64,000 nt of DNA, from the NCBI RefSeq assembly GCF_024124825.1, contig NZ_JAMXSS010000002.1, positions 2,728,001 through 2,792,000 of the forward strand, given 5' to 3'. How positions within the stretch are numbered: the first letter of the stretch is position 1; every line of letters starts with the position of its first letter. Both the position numbers and the translations under genes were made by a program. The notes below the pieces were generated by a model that saw nothing but the letters and a program-made list of their open reading frames with translations, did not search any database and was not told where the DNA came from. The stretch comes from Arthrobacter sp. H16F315 (GTDB taxonomy: Bacteria; Actinomycetota; Actinomycetes; Actinomycetales; Micrococcaceae). Of the stretch, positions 1-9,980 are shown one piece after another.

Positions 1-251
1 GTGTACTCGAGCTGGAGGGATTCAAGTTCGCTGCCGACGACTGTCCACTCGACACTGCTCGCGGTATGCACCATCGCATATGTCTTAGGCAGCAGGCCGG
101 CCGGGTTGGCGAAGTAGGAGTTCAGCCGCGAGCGGAGGTTCTTGGCCTTGCCGACGTAGATGACCCGGCCGTGCGGGTCGCGGAAGCGGTACACGCCCGG
201 ATTGGTCGGAATCTCACCTGTCTGGGGTCGGTAACCCGCTGGATCTGCCAC
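1..251 (-). CDS. uvrC: Excinuclease ABC subunit C, N-terminal part (runs off the window)
   Basis: UvrC makes the dual incisions around DNA lesions marked by UvrA and UvrB. The visible 83 residues begin [20 protein letters not shown] and carry the GIY-YIG nuclease signature as PGVYRFRD followed by [10 protein letters not shown]. The GTG at 251 gives an N-terminus matching actinobacterial UvrC, and no better in-frame start lies upstream. The gene is cut by the left window edge, so its UvrB-binding and C-terminal endonuclease domains are not seen. It lies downstream of the PlsC and HAD genes on the same strand, in the same region as uvrA and uvrB. Confidence 0.93.
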   Translation of the reverse strand, partial: MADPAGYRPQTGEIPTNPGVYRFRDPHGRVIYVGKAKNLRSRLNSYFANPAGLLPKTYAMVHTASSVEWTVVGSELESLQLEY

Positions 252-295
252 GCATCCAGTCTACTGAGCCTGCAGCAGTGCCCTTGACGGCTGCG

Positions 296-964
296 CTAGT
301 CCACTGACTTGCTCTGGTTGTAGCTGGTGGAACGTTCCTGGCCGCTGAGTTCGGCGATCGCGTCCATAATGCGGTCGGTGGCCTGCCGGCGGGCTGGCAG
401 GGAGTGGTCCGGCCCGGTCTTGTCGAAATACATCGGTTCGCCGACCCTCATGGTGAAGTGCTGCGGCTTGACCGACTTGCTGTCCGCCGGCTGCAGGTGT
501 TCGGTGCCGATCAGCCCCACCGGGAGCACCGGGGCGCCGGTGGTCAAGGCAAGCCACCCCACGCCGGTGCGGCCGCGGTACAGAATTCCATCGCGGGAGC
601 GGGTGCCCTCCGGGTAAATACCGATGCCCTTGCCGGAGTTCAGGATTTCCAGCAGCGTTTTGAGCGCCTGGACGCTGGCTGCCTGCTCGCCCCGTTCCAC
701 CGGGATCGAGCCAACGGCTTCGAAGAAGGATTTCATGACCTTGCCTTTGACTCCGCCGGTGGTGAAGTACTCGGCTTTGGCAAAGAAGGCGACCGGGCGG
801 GGCATCAGCGCCTGGACGATCACGCTGTCCAGGAATGAGAGGTGGTTGGGGGCCACGATGAAGGGGCCGTGCTTGGGCACGTTCTCAAGTCCGATGACCG
901 TCGGCCGGCAGGTTGAGGTCACCAAACCCCGGGTGGTCCAGCGGATTGCATCAAACATTGCCAT
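296..964 (-). CDS. 1-acyl-sn-glycerol-3-phosphate acyltransferase (PlsC family)
   Basis: A 222-residue acyltransferase that should move an acyl chain to the sn-2 position of lysophosphatidate in phospholipid synthesis at the inner membrane face. The catalytic NHxSFLD motif is at residues 40-46 (His41, Asp46) and the phosphate-binding EGTRS motif at 119-123. Length is normal for the family. The start ATG at 964 lies 14 bases inside the end of the upstream HAD gene, so the two are probably translationally coupled. A second ATG at 958 would shorten it by two residues. The exact acyl acceptor cannot be told from sequence. Confidence 0.9.
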   Translation of the reverse strand: MAMFDAIRWTTRGLVTSTCRPTVIGLENVPKHGPFIVAPNHLSFLDSVIVQALMPRPVAFFAKAEYFTTGGVKGKVMKSFFEAVGSIPVERGEQAASVQALKTLLEILNSGKGIGIYPEGTRSRDGILYRGRTGVGWLALTTGAPVLPVGLIGTEHLQPADSKSVKPQHFTMRVGEPMYFDKTGPDHSLPARRQATDRIMDAIAELSGQERSTSYNQSKSVD

Positions 965-1727
965 CGGTGCACACCTCGTTTACAGCGTCGTTCGTCAGGT
1001 TCGGGTTCACGGCAACCGGGTTCAGTGGCTCCGGATTCCCGGCGGTGTCCCGCCGGGTAATGCTCCCGTAGAGTTCGGCGCTGCTGTGCACAACCTCCAC
1101 GGCGCCGGCAGTGTTCAGTTCCCCAGCCGGAGCGAATCCCCAGCCTACGCCGATACAGTCCAGGCCATTGGCAGCGGCGCCGGCAACGTCCTGGGCACGG
1201 TCCCCCACCATCACGGCACCGCGGGTGTCCAGGCCACGGCCGGAGAAATCCGAGAGCGCCGCGGCAACGATGGATTTCTTCCCCGACGGGGTCCCGGCTG
1301 CCGCTGCCTCATCCGCGGCCGAGCCTCGGATGGTGAGGAACAGGCCGGCAATCCCGTGGTGCTCCAGCACTGTCCGGGCAAGGCCCTCGGGTTTCTGGGT
1401 GGCGACGGCGATGGGCCGGCCCGCGCCGGCAAAGGTTTCCAGCAGCGCGCGAATACCGGGATAGAGCCGGCTTTGGGCGATGCCGGTGGCCAGATAGTGC
1501 GCACGGTAGATGCGGATGGCGTCGCCGAGTTGACCGGCAGGCACCCCGGCGATTTCGGTGAGCGAATGGCTGAGTTTGGGGCCAATCATGGCATCCATTC
1601 GGGCTTTACCCGGAATGCGGAGTCCGAGCTCTGTGAGGGCCGCCGCGATTCCGTCCGATATTCCGTGCACCGGATCGACAAGAGTGCCGTCCAGGTCGAA
1701 AATCACGGGCACTGTTGTTTGGGTCAC
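951..1727 (-). CDS. HAD-superfamily hydrolase, phosphoglycolate-phosphatase-like
   Basis: A 258-residue HAD phosphatase. Motif I is FDLDGTLVD with nucleophile Asp11 and general acid Asp13; a helical cap follows (about residues 20-90); the late Asp motif is MVGDRAQDV. The layout resembles Gph/phosphoglycolate phosphatases, but HAD substrate cannot be read from sequence. The start is a GTG at 1727. It overlaps the downstream plsC-like gene by 14 bases and is transcribed towards it and uvrC. The last 40 residues are weakly conserved and rich in small residues. Confidence 0.85.
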   Translation of the reverse strand: MTQTTVPVIFDLDGTLVDPVHGISDGIAAALTELGLRIPGKARMDAMIGPKLSHSLTEIAGVPAGQLGDAIRIYRAHYLATGIAQSRLYPGIRALLETFAGAGRPIAVATQKPEGLARTVLEHHGIAGLFLTIRGSAADEAAAAGTPSGKKSIVAAALSDFSGRGLDTRGAVMVGDRAQDVAGAAANGLDCIGVGWGFAPAGELNTAGAVEVVHSSAELYGSITRRDTAGNPEPLNPVAVNPNLTNDAVNEVCTDGNV

Positions 1728-1838
1728 CGGCTTAGTTTCTCACGAGTCTACCGATGCCAGAAACCCGTATGCCCCGAAAGGAATGTATCCGGCGTGGCAG
1801 GGCCGGTGCTTCGGTGGAAGCCCCGGCCCCGGCCGGCT

Positions 1839-4796
1839 TCAGGCCAGGATGTCGGCCAGGAAGGCTGCGGTATGGCTTTGGGTGGACTTTGCCACCTGTT
1901 CAGGTGTTCCGGAAGCCACAATTCGGCCACCGCCGGACCCTCCGTCTGGGCCCAGGTCGACGATCCAGTCAGCGCTCTTAATGACATCGAGGTTGTGCTC
2001 GATGGTGATGACGGTGTTGCCCTTGTCCACGAGGCCCTGCAGGACCAGCAGCAGTTTCCGGATGTCCTCGAAGTGCAGCCCCGTGGTGGGTTCGTCAAGG
2101 ACATAGATGCTGCGGCCGTTGGAGCGCTTCTGCAGTTCGGCTGCCAGCTTCACCCGCTGGGCCTCACCGCCGGAGAGTGTCGTCGCGGGCTGCCCCAGCC
2201 GGACATAGCCGAGCCCGACGTCGACAAGGGTGCTCAGGTGGCGGGCAATCGGCGAGAACGCCGCGAAGAATTCGGCGCCTTCCTCGATGGGCATGTTCAG
2301 TACGTCGGCGATCGTTTTGCCCTTGTAGTGGACTTCCAGGGTTTCGCGGTTGTACCGGGCGCCGTGGCACACCTCGCAGGGTACGTAGACGTCCGGCAGG
2401 AAGTTCATTTCGATCTTCAGCGTGCCGTCACCGGAGCAAGCCTCGCAGCGGCCGCCCTTGACGTTGAAGGAAAACCGGCCCGGCAGGTAGCCGCGCACCT
2501 TGGCCTCAGTGGTGTCCGCGAAAAGCTTGCGGATATTGTCGAAAACGCCCGTGTAGGTGGCCGGGTTGGACCGCGGTGTGCGTCCGATGGGGCTCTGATC
2601 GACGTGGACCACCTTGTCGAGATGCTCGAGGCCCTGGATGGACTTGTGCCGTCCGGCCACCTGTTTGGCGCCGTTGAGCTTGTTGGCCAGGACCTTGTAC
2701 AGGATCTCGTTTACCAGGGTGGACTTGCCGGAGCCGCTGACGCCGGTCACCGCGGTGAACAGACCCAGCGGGAACGTAGCGTCAACGTTCAGGAGGTTGT
2801 GCTCCTTGGCGCCGACGACCTTAAGCTCACGCTTCTTGTCGTACTTTCGCCGCTTCTTCGGGACTTCGATCCGCTTCCGGCCGGAGAGGTAGTCACCGGT
2901 GAGTGACTCGGTGTTCTCGAGCAGCCCCTGATAGGAACCGGAGTGCACCACCATGCCGCCGTGCTCGCCGGCGCCGGGTCCGATATCGACCACCCAGTCG
3001 GCCTCCTGGATGGTGTCCTCGTCGTGTTCGACCACAATCAGGGTGTTGCCGAGGTCCCGCAGCCGGGTGAGTGTCTCGATCAGGCGCCGGTTGTCCCGCT
3101 GGTGCAGGCCGATGGAAGGCTCGTCCAGGACGTAGAGGACACCCACGAGGCCGGAACCGATCTGGGTGGCCAGCCGGATCCGCTGGGCTTCGCCGCCGGA
3201 GAGAGTGCCGGAGGCCCGCTCCAGGTTCAGATACTCCAGGCCGACGTCGAGCAGGAAGGTGAGCCGGGCCTGGATCTCCTTCAGGACCTGGTTGGCAATC
3301 TGGGCCTCCCGTCCGGTCAGCACCAGGTTGTCCAGGAAATAGGCGCAGTCGCGCATTGGCAACGCGGCGACCGCAGCAATGGACTTGCCGTTGATCAGCA
3401 CCGAGAGCGAGGCCGGGTTCAGGCGTGCACCGTTGCAGGCCGGGCACGGAATCTGCCGCATGTACTCCTCGTAACGGTCCCGGGCCTTGTCCGAGTCCGT
3501 TTCGAGGTGCTTGCGGTGGACGTACTGGATGACGCCTTCGAAGCCGGTGCTGTATTTGCGTTCCCGGCCGAAACGGTTGCGGTACTGCACCACGACTTTG
3601 TGGTCCTTGCCGTGCAGCACGGTCTGGCGGGTGTCCTCGGAGAGCTTGTCCCACGGGGTTTTCATGGAGAAACCCAGTTCCTTGGCGAGTCCGCCGAGCA
3701 GCCGGTTCCAGTACTCCGTGGTTGCCGTGCCGAGCGACCACGGAGCGATGGCACCCTCCGCCAGGGACAACTCCCCGTTCGGGATGATCAGTTCCTCATC
3801 GACCTCGAGCTTCGTGCCGATGCCGCTGCAGGCCGAGCACGCACCGAAAGGGTTATTAAAGGAAAAGGAGCGCGGTTCGATCTCATCGATCGCCAGGGGG
3901 TGCTCATTAGGGCAGGCAAGGTGTTCGGAGAACGCCCGGACCCGCTCCGGGTCGTCAGCTTCGAGGTCGACGAACTCGGCGAGGATCCTGCCCTCGGCGA
4001 GGCCTAAGGCAGTTTCCACCGAGTCCGTCAGGCGCTGGCTGATGCCGTCCTTGACCACAAGGCGATCCACCACCACCTCGATGGTGTGTTTGAACTGTTT
4101 ACCCAGCTTGGGCGGGTCGCTGAGTTGGATCAGCGTGTCATCGACCCGGGCACGCGAGTAGCCCTTGGCCGTGAGCTCCTTGAACAATTCGACGAATTCG
4201 CCCTTGCGGCCCCGGACAACCGGTGCCAGGACCTGGAAGCGGGTGCCTTCCGGCAGCTCCAGGAGCTGGTCCACGATCTGCTGCGGGGTTTGCTTAGCGA
4301 CGGGCTCCCCGCAGATGGGGCAGTGCGGGCGGCCGACGCGGGCCCACAGGAGCCGCATGTAGTCGTAAATTTCGGTGATGGTACCCACCGTGGAGCGCGG
4401 GTTCTTGCTGGTGGACTTCTGGTCGATGGACACGGCAGGCGAGAGGCCCTCGATGAAGTCGACGTCGGGCTTATCCACCTGGCCCAGGAACTGCCGGGCG
4501 TAGGCGGAGAGGGATTCGACGTAGCGGCGTTGGCCCTCGGCAAAAATAGTGTCGAACGCCAGGGAAGACTTGCCCGAGCCGGAGAGGCCGGTGAAGACGA
4601 TCATGGAGTCGCGGGGCAGGTCCAGGTCCACGTTGCGCAGATTGTGCTCGCGCGCGCCTTTGACCACCAGCCGCGACATGTCCGGACGTTTCACCGCGGG
4701 GCGCGCATCGTCTGCGCGGCCCGGTTTTGCGGACTCCGTCGGGAGGACTGCGGACTGGGAATCTACGGCTGGATCGTCAGCTACGGCTTTAGGCAC
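1839..4796 (-). CDS. uvrA: Excinuclease ABC subunit A
   Basis: The damage-recognition ATPase of nucleotide excision repair, 985 residues. Two ABC ATPase cores are visible: a first Walker [10 protein letters not shown] near the N-terminus and a second GVSGSGKST in the C-terminal half, each with an LSGGEAQR signature. Zinc-binding motifs CPIC and CEAC...CEVC are present, as is the insertion-domain CPAC. I place the start at the GTG at 4796 ([11 protein letters not shown]), which gives the short acidic leader usual in Arthrobacter before [13 protein letters not shown]; the frame stays open upstream to 5015 but codes for a non-conserved arginine-rich stretch. An internal ATG at MSRLVVKG is another candidate start. 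Confidence 0.95.
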   Translation of the reverse strand: MPKAVADDPAVDSQSAVLPTESAKPGRADDARPAVKRPDMSRLVVKGAREHNLRNVDLDLPRDSMIVFTGLSGSGKSSLAFDTIFAEGQRRYVESLSAYARQFLGQVDKPDVDFIEGLSPAVSIDQKSTSKNPRSTVGTITEIYDYMRLLWARVGRPHCPICGEPVAKQTPQQIVDQLLELPEGTRFQVLAPVVRGRKGEFVELFKELTAKGYSRARVDDTLIQLSDPPKLGKQFKHTIEVVVDRLVVKDGISQRLTDSVETALGLAEGRILAEFVDLEADDPERVRAFSEHLACPNEHPLAIDEIEPRSFSFNNPFGACSACSGIGTKLEVDEELIIPNGELSLAEGAIAPWSLGTATTEYWNRLLGGLAKELGFSMKTPWDKLSEDTRQTVLHGKDHKVVVQYRNRFGRERKYSTGFEGVIQYVHRKHLETDSDKARDRYEEYMRQIPCPACNGARLNPASLSVLINGKSIAAVAALPMRDCAYFLDNLVLTGREAQIANQVLKEIQARLTFLLDVGLEYLNLERASGTLSGGEAQRIRLATQIGSGLVGVLYVLDEPSIGLHQRDNRRLIETLTRLRDLGNTLIVVEHDEDTIQEADWVVDIGPGAGEHGGMVVHSGSYQGLLENTESLTGDYLSGRKRIEVPKKRRKYDKKRELKVVGAKEHNLLNVDATFPLGLFTAVTGVSGSGKSTLVNEILYKVLANKLNGAKQVAGRHKSIQGLEHLDKVVHVDQSPIGRTPRSNPATYTGVFDNIRKLFADTTEAKVRGYLPGRFSFNVKGGRCEACSGDGTLKIEMNFLPDVYVPCEVCHGARYNRETLEVHYKGKTIADVLNMPIEEGAEFFAAFSPIARHLSTLVDVGLGYVRLGQPATTLSGGEAQRVKLAAELQKRSNGRSIYVLDEPTTGLHFEDIRKLLLVLQGLVDKGNTVITIEHNLDVIKSADWIVDLGPDGGSGGGRIVASGTPEQVAKSTQSHTAAFLADILA

Positions 4797-4885
4797 GCTA
4801 CCAATGCTAATCGAAAACTTCTTCGAAGATCCATTTCCGGGGCGCCCCGTGCCGCGAAATCCCGCCCGGTAACTTAGCGCCGGTC

Positions 4886-5278
4886 CTAGGAGCGGTCGTA
4901 CGCGGCGGCGAGCAGCTGCACGGCCTCGGCGAAGCTGGCGCCCTGGGCTTTCGCGGCCGCGGCGAACCCGGCAGCCACAGCGGAGAGCGAGCTCCAGGCT
5001 TCGTCCCGTGCGCACACCACAGTGCCGTTTCGGCCCCGGGTGACCACAACGCCGGCGGCCTCGAGTTCCTTGTAGGCACGGGCCACGGTATGGGGTGCGA
5101 CCCCCAGCTCGCCGGCCAGGCTGCGGACGGCAGGGAGCTTGGTCCCGGGCGCCAGCGCACCGTTGTCGGCCCGTTCAATAATGTTGAGCCGGAGCTGATC
5201 AAACAACGGCACCGTGCTGCCGGGGTTGGGCCGCCAGGCACCGGGAAACGGGACCGTCGATGCGTCCGTCGGGGTCAC
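4886..5278 (-). CDS. GntR-family transcriptional regulator (YtrA-like)
   Basis: A short 130-residue GntR regulator. The winged-helix domain occupies about residues 20-95 ([19 protein letters not shown], then the helix-turn-helix around [23 protein letters not shown]). The remaining 35 residues form a small helical tail in place of a large effector domain, as in the YtrA subfamily, which usually controls neighbouring ABC transporters. Its ATG overlaps the stop of the upstream ABC gene by 4 bases (5275-5278), so it is the last cistron of the exporter operon and probably regulates it. No operator could be assigned. Confidence 0.88.
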   Translation of the reverse strand: MTPTDASTVPFPGAWRPNPGSTVPLFDQLRLNIIERADNGALAPGTKLPAVRSLAGELGVAPHTVARAYKELEAAGVVVTRGRNGTVVCARDEAWSSLSAVAAGFAAAAKAQGASFAEAVQLLAAAYDRS

Positions 5279-7215
5279 TGTCCGGGCTCCCGGCCGGAGG
5301 TGGCCTGTTCGCGGCGGGCGAACTGCGCCTTATACAGTTTCAGGTACATCCCACCCCTGGAGATGAGTTGGCGGTGGGTACCTTGTTCAACGATCCGTCC
5401 TTGATCCATGACCAGAATTAGATCAGCGTCGCGCACGGTGGACAAGCGGTGGGCAATCACGAAGCTGGTGCGTCCCTGCCTGAGGCCGCGCATCGCCCGG
5501 CGGATCTGGACTTCGGTGCGGCTGTCCACCGAGCTGGTCGCCTCGTCCAGGACCAGGATGCTGCGCCCGGCGAGTTGCGCACGGGCTATCGAAATCAGCT
5601 GGCGCTGTCCGCGGCTGAGCGAGTCTCCGTCGTTGCCGAGCATCGTGTCGTACCCCTCAGGCAGCGCCCGGACGAACTGGTCAACATGGCTGGCCTGAGC
5701 AGCGGCAACCACTGCGGCATCGCCCGCGCCCGGGCGGCCGTACTCGATGTTCTCCCGGATGCTGCCGGTGAAGAGCCAGGAGTCCTGCAACACGGTCCCG
5801 AACCTGGCCCGGAGTTCGTCGCGTGTCAGTTCCGCGATATCCGTGCCGTCGACAGTAATCCGGCCCGAATCGAGTTCGTTGAAGCGCATAAGCAGGTTCA
5901 CCACAGTGGTCTTGCCAGCTCCGGTATGGCCAACAATTGCCACGGTCTGGCCGGGTTCCACGGTAAAACTCAGATCCTGGACCACCGGTGAACCGGGCCG
6001 GTAACCGAACGTAACACGCTCAAACGTGACCCGGCCCGCGGCATGGGGCGGCGCAACTTCGGCCCCGTGCCGGCCCGGGGCCGGGTCAGGCGGGATCTCC
6101 GGTGCATCCAGGAGGTCAAAGACCCGCCCGGCCGAGACCAGGCAGGACTGCAGCAGGGTCAGCATGCCGCCGATCTGCCCCATCGGTTGGCTGAAGAGCC
6201 TGCTGAATTGGATGAAAGCCTGAAGACCGCCAATCGTCATGGCCCCGGACAGGACCTGAAGCGCCCCGACGACGGCGACGGCGATGTAGTTGAGGTTGGA
6301 AACCAGGACCATCAGCGGCTGAACGACGCCGGACACGTACTGGGCGCGTGCGCCCGCGCGGCACAATCGGTCGTTGGCGTCCTTGAAACTGGACGCAGCT
6401 GCCTCTTGCCGGCCAAAGGCCTTGATCACCTCATGTCCGGTGAATAGCTCCTCGAGTTGTGCGTGCAGCTCCCCGGTGCTGCCCCATTGCTCGGTGAAAT
6501 GGCCCTGTGATTTCCGGGCCACCAGGACGGTGATGAGGGTCGACACCGGGACGGACACCAACGCGATCACTGCCAGCACCGGGGAGATCCACAGCATCAT
6601 GGCCAGCGCCCCGGAGAGCATCAACAGCGACATAATGAGCTGGTTGAGCAGCTGGTTGAGCGCCTGGGCAATGTTGTCGACGTCGTTGGTGGCTCGGCTC
6701 AGAACGTCGCCACGGTGCTGCTCGTCGAAGTGGCCCGACGGCAGGACGTGCAGTTTGTCCTCCACCGAGGCACGCAGCCCGCTGCTGAGTCGCTGCGCGG
6801 CAACGGCCGTCAGGGTGCCCTGGATCCAACTGAAGGCAGAGGCCCCCAGATACATCAGCGAGACCCCCGCCAGCAGGGCAGCCAGCTGATCCTGGTCGAA
6901 GGTTCCGCCGGTGACGCCCGCAACAACGACGTCGGTGGCGTCGCCGAGGACTTTGGGCGCCAGTACGTTGAGCACCACAAATGCGCAGGTGGCAGCGAGG
7001 ACGCCTGCGATCAGCAACTTCGACGGGCGCAGCAGCCCGAGTAGCCGCCCTGCCGTGCGCCAGCGAAGCCGACTGGCGCCCGGGGTCTTCCCGGGAGGCG
7101 CTGACGGGAGGGCAGCGCGCCGGCCGTCCGGTTGTGTGTCCAGCAGGGGTTGCTCTGTGGTCCCGCCGGCGGCGGGAGTGCCGGTCCCGGCGTCGGGGGG
7201 CGGCTCCGGCGTCAC
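5275..7215 (-). CDS. ABC exporter half-transporter with canonical ATPase site (TMD-NBD)
   Basis: A 646-residue multidrug-type half-transporter. A Pro/Ala-rich leader of about 60 residues precedes six membrane helices (about residues 65-345). The nucleotide-binding domain follows with Walker A GHTGAGKTT, signature LSRGQRQL (a variant of LSGGQ), Walker B ILVLDEATSSVD with the catalytic Glu, and switch His in IAHRLST. It overlaps the upstream half-transporter gene by 4 bases (7212-7215), which supports a heterodimer. The two halves differ in the quality of their catalytic residues. Substrate is unknown; drug or lipid export is typical. Confidence 0.92.
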   Translation of the reverse strand: MTPEPPPDAGTGTPAAGGTTEQPLLDTQPDGRRAALPSAPPGKTPGASRLRWRTAGRLLGLLRPSKLLIAGVLAATCAFVVLNVLAPKVLGDATDVVVAGVTGGTFDQDQLAALLAGVSLMYLGASAFSWIQGTLTAVAAQRLSSGLRASVEDKLHVLPSGHFDEQHRGDVLSRATNDVDNIAQALNQLLNQLIMSLLMLSGALAMMLWISPVLAVIALVSVPVSTLITVLVARKSQGHFTEQWGSTGELHAQLEELFTGHEVIKAFGRQEAAASSFKDANDRLCRAGARAQYVSGVVQPLMVLVSNLNYIAVAVVGALQVLSGAMTIGGLQAFIQFSRLFSQPMGQIGGMLTLLQSCLVSAGRVFDLLDAPEIPPDPAPGRHGAEVAPPHAAGRVTFERVTFGYRPGSPVVQDLSFTVEPGQTVAIVGHTGAGKTTVVNLLMRFNELDSGRITVDGTDIAELTRDELRARFGTVLQDSWLFTGSIRENIEYGRPGAGDAAVVAAAQASHVDQFVRALPEGYDTMLGNDGDSLSRGQRQLISIARAQLAGRSILVLDEATSSVDSRTEVQIRRAMRGLRQGRTSFVIAHRLSTVRDADLILVMDQGRIVEQGTHRQLISRGGMYLKLYKAQFARREQATSGREPGQ

Positions 7216-8939
7216 GGGGTCTCCTCAAGCACCAGCTGGGAGGCTGCGATCTCCTGGTAGCTCGGCGAGGACTCCATCAGCTGCTGATGTGTTCCCTGTG
7301 CCACGAACCGGCCGTCCTCGAGGACAAGGATCAGCCCTGCGTCCTCGATCGTGGCAACACGTTCGGCCACGATCAGGACAGTGGCCGAATGCAGCAGCGG
7401 CGCCATCGCCTGGCGGAGCCGGGTGTCCGTACCGTAGTCCAATGCCGAGAAACTGTCATCAAACACGTACACCGCCGAACGCCGGAGCAGAGCCCGGGCG
7501 ATGCAAAGCCGCTGCCGCTGGCCGCCGGAAAAGTTCGTTCCGCCCTCCGTCACCGGTGCCTGCAGCCCCTGCGGCAGCCGCCGGACAAAAGCACCGGCCT
7601 GCGCATTCCCCAGTACCTGCCAGAGTTCCTCGTCCGTGGCTGCCGGCGCGGCCATTCTCAGGTTCTCGGCAAGCGTCCCGGAGAACAGGTAGGAGTGCTG
7701 GGGAACGAAGGCTATCAGGCTCCGCAGCGTCGCCAGGGACAGCCCGCGGACTTCGGATCCGCCGATGCTGATCGTCCCGGCGGTGGCATCCAGGAACCTG
7801 GGCAGCAGGTTCAGCAGGGTGCTCTTACCGCTTCCGGTGGCGCCGATGACCGCCGTGACGGTTCCGGGAAGGGCTGTGAAGCTGACACCGTCGAGGACGG
7901 GGACCTCAGCCCCCGGGTATGCGAAGGAGACGTTTCGGAACTCCACGGTGTTGCCCGCCGGCGCGGCTCCCGCCGGGCCGTCCGTGATCGCGGGCTCCGT
8001 GTCGAGGACAGCTTGGATTCGTTCGGCGCAGGCAGCCGCGCGGGGAGCAGTCATTACAACGTACATCGCCATCATGATCGCGATCAGGATCTGCAGGATG
8101 TAGGCGATGAAGGCCGTCAGGGCGCCCAGCCGCATTTCGCCGGACTGGATGCGGTGCCCGCCGAACCAAACCACACCAACGGAGGAGAGATTCACCACGA
8201 GCATTATCAGCGGCATCATCCCGGCGACCAGCAACGCGGAGCTCAGGTTGTTCCGGGTCAACTCCTTGTTGGCCCCCTCGAAACGCCGGATCTCATGCGC
8301 CTGCCTGACGAATCCGCGGATAACGCTGGCGCCGATGATCTGCTCGCGCAGCACCCGGCCGATCCGGTCGATGAGCTCCTGGCCCTGCCGGTAGAGCGGA
8401 ATGAGGCGGCGCACGATCAGGACCATAATGACCGCAAGCACCGGAATCACCGCGACGACGATGCCGGAGAGCGCAATGTCCTGGTGGACGGCGAGCACGA
8501 TGCCGCCGATGAAAATGGCCGGTGCCGCGATCAGCATCGTGAACACAAGAACCACGAGGTTTTGCACCTGTGCGACGTCGTTCGTGGCCCGGGTCACGAG
8601 GCTGGCGGCCCCGAACGCGCCGATTTCCTGCGAGGACAGGGATTGCACTTTTACGAACAGTTCTTCCCGCAGTTTCCGGCCAAGTTCCATAGCCGTGACA
8701 GCGCCCAGGTAGCCGGCGCCGATGGCAGCTACCACCTGGACGCCGGCGATCGCCGCCATCCAGGACCCTAACCGCAGGATCTCCGGGACATTTCCGCGGA
8801 CGATTCCGTTGTCGATAATGGCGGCGTTCAGGGTGGGAAGGAGGAGGCTGGCAGTCGTCTGCACGAGCTGCAGGGCCACAATGGCAAAAACGGAACCTTT
8901 ATGGGCTCCTAGAATGCGTCGTGTCAGGCCAATAAGCAC
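7212..8939 (-). CDS. ABC exporter half-transporter with degenerate ATPase site (TMD-NBD)
   Basis: A 575-residue TMD-NBD half-transporter. The start GTG at 8939 is preceded by GGAGG and gives VLIGLTRRILG; the open frame extends further upstream but without conserved residues. Walker A is GATGSGKST and the signature FSGGQRQR is intact. Walker B reads VYVFDDSFSALD, so the catalytic Glu is replaced by Asp, and the switch His is replaced in VAERVAT. This pattern is known for one subunit of heterodimeric exporters such as TM287/288 and BmrCD, where one ATP site is degenerate. It is the first cistron, followed by its partner and the GntR gene. Confidence 0.92.
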   Translation of the reverse strand: MLIGLTRRILGAHKGSVFAIVALQLVQTTASLLLPTLNAAIIDNGIVRGNVPEILRLGSWMAAIAGVQVVAAIGAGYLGAVTAMELGRKLREELFVKVQSLSSQEIGAFGAASLVTRATNDVAQVQNLVVLVFTMLIAAPAIFIGGIVLAVHQDIALSGIVVAVIPVLAVIMVLIVRRLIPLYRQGQELIDRIGRVLREQIIGASVIRGFVRQAHEIRRFEGANKELTRNNLSSALLVAGMMPLIMLVVNLSSVGVVWFGGHRIQSGEMRLGALTAFIAYILQILIAIMMAMYVVMTAPRAAACAERIQAVLDTEPAITDGPAGAAPAGNTVEFRNVSFAYPGAEVPVLDGVSFTALPGTVTAVIGATGSGKSTLLNLLPRFLDATAGTISIGGSEVRGLSLATLRSLIAFVPQHSYLFSGTLAENLRMAAPAATDEELWQVLGNAQAGAFVRRLPQGLQAPVTEGGTNFSGGQRQRLCIARALLRRSAVYVFDDSFSALDYGTDTRLRQAMAPLLHSATVLIVAERVATIEDAGLILVLEDGRFVAQGTHQQLMESSPSYQEIAASQLVLEETP

Positions 8940-9084
8940 CGAACCTCCATCGCTAGCTCGGGGCGCCGATCGGGATATTTCAAGGCAGCTGCCCCCTGGC
9001 CGCCCCGCCATTGTAACCACGCTCACACTGTGCTCGGGTGTAAACCGGTGCCCGGCTGCCCGATGGGCCGCCCGCCAGGGCCGG

Positions 9085-9864
9085 TCATCCCGGGGTGCGG
9101 GCCACAGCGAAAATCCGGCGAAACCCGAACACCGTGCCGTGTGGGCCGGCAGGATATGCCCGGGCCAGCAGTGCGGAGTAGTCGGCTTCGAAAGCACGGG
9201 CATCGGCGGCGGACAGTGCGGCCAGGACGGGCCGCAGTCCGGTCCCGCGCACCCATTCGAGCACCGGGTCCGGGCCGGGAAGGAGCTGCAGGTAAGTGGT
9301 CTCCCACACGTCCGCCGCGCAGCCGGCGTCGAGCATGATGTTCAGGTATTCGTCCGGCCGGCCCACTGCGTCCGCGTGGCGCAGCACACCGGCGAGCCGG
9401 CCCGACCACGTCACCGATTCCGCCAGGCCGCGCATCAGAGTGTGCGAAGGCGAGCCGAAATTCCCGGGCACCTGCAGCGCGAACCAGGCGCCGGGCTTGA
9501 GTGCGGCGAGCCATTGGGCCAGCAGGTCCCGGTGGTCCGGAACCCATTGCAGCGCGGCGTTGGTTACCACCACGTCGGTGTCATCGGAGGGCATCCAGCC
9601 GGCAATGTCCGCGTGGCTGAAAGAGAGATTCGGCAGCGGCTCCGCAGCGGAATCGGACCGGGCCAGCATCTCCGCAGAGGAGTCCAGGCCTGTCACCTGC
9701 GCCGTTGGCCAGCGCCGGGCGAGGGCGGCGGTCAGGGCCCCGGAGCCGCAGCCGAGGTCAACGACGTTCCGGGGAGCATCCGCATGGATCCGGGCAGTCA
9801 GGTCAAAGTACGGCCGGTCACGGTACTCCCCGAACTTCGCGTACTTGGCGGGATCCCATTTCAC
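9085..9864 (-). CDS. tam: Class I SAM-dependent methyltransferase, trans-aconitate 2-methyltransferase-like
   Basis: A 259-residue methyltransferase resembling Tam, which methylates trans-aconitate, a by-product that inhibits the TCA cycle. The SAM-binding motif VVDLGCGSGALT is near residue 38, followed by VTGLDSSAEML. The N-terminus WDPAKYAKFGEYRDRPYFDL matches the family pattern. The start GTG at 9864 is preceded by GGAGGAACGCA, a good ribosome-binding site; the frame extends upstream without similarity. It is divergent from the helicase gene, with 116 bases between them. Family membership is strong; the substrate is inferred. Confidence 0.85.
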   Translation of the reverse strand: MKWDPAKYAKFGEYRDRPYFDLTARIHADAPRNVVDLGCGSGALTAALARRWPTAQVTGLDSSAEMLARSDSAAEPLPNLSFSHADIAGWMPSDDTDVVVTNAALQWVPDHRDLLAQWLAALKPGAWFALQVPGNFGSPSHTLMRGLAESVTWSGRLAGVLRHADAVGRPDEYLNIMLDAGCAADVWETTYLQLLPGPDPVLEWVRGTGLRPVLAALSAADARAFEADYSALLARAYPAGPHGTVFGFRRIFAVARTPG

Positions 9865-9980
9865 TGCGTTCCTCCAGTCACCGGCAACGATGCGCCGTGC
9901 GAAGCGTAACCCCGGCCCGGGAAGCAGCCCAAGAGGCGCGCGGCCCGGCTCCGCGGCGCCGGACACTAAGCTGGGAGGCA

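Noticed and set aside
624..2906. Open frame of 760 codons on the plus strand
   Set aside because: It is antisense to the HAD gene and uvrA, has no recognisable motif and follows from high third-position GC of the real genes.
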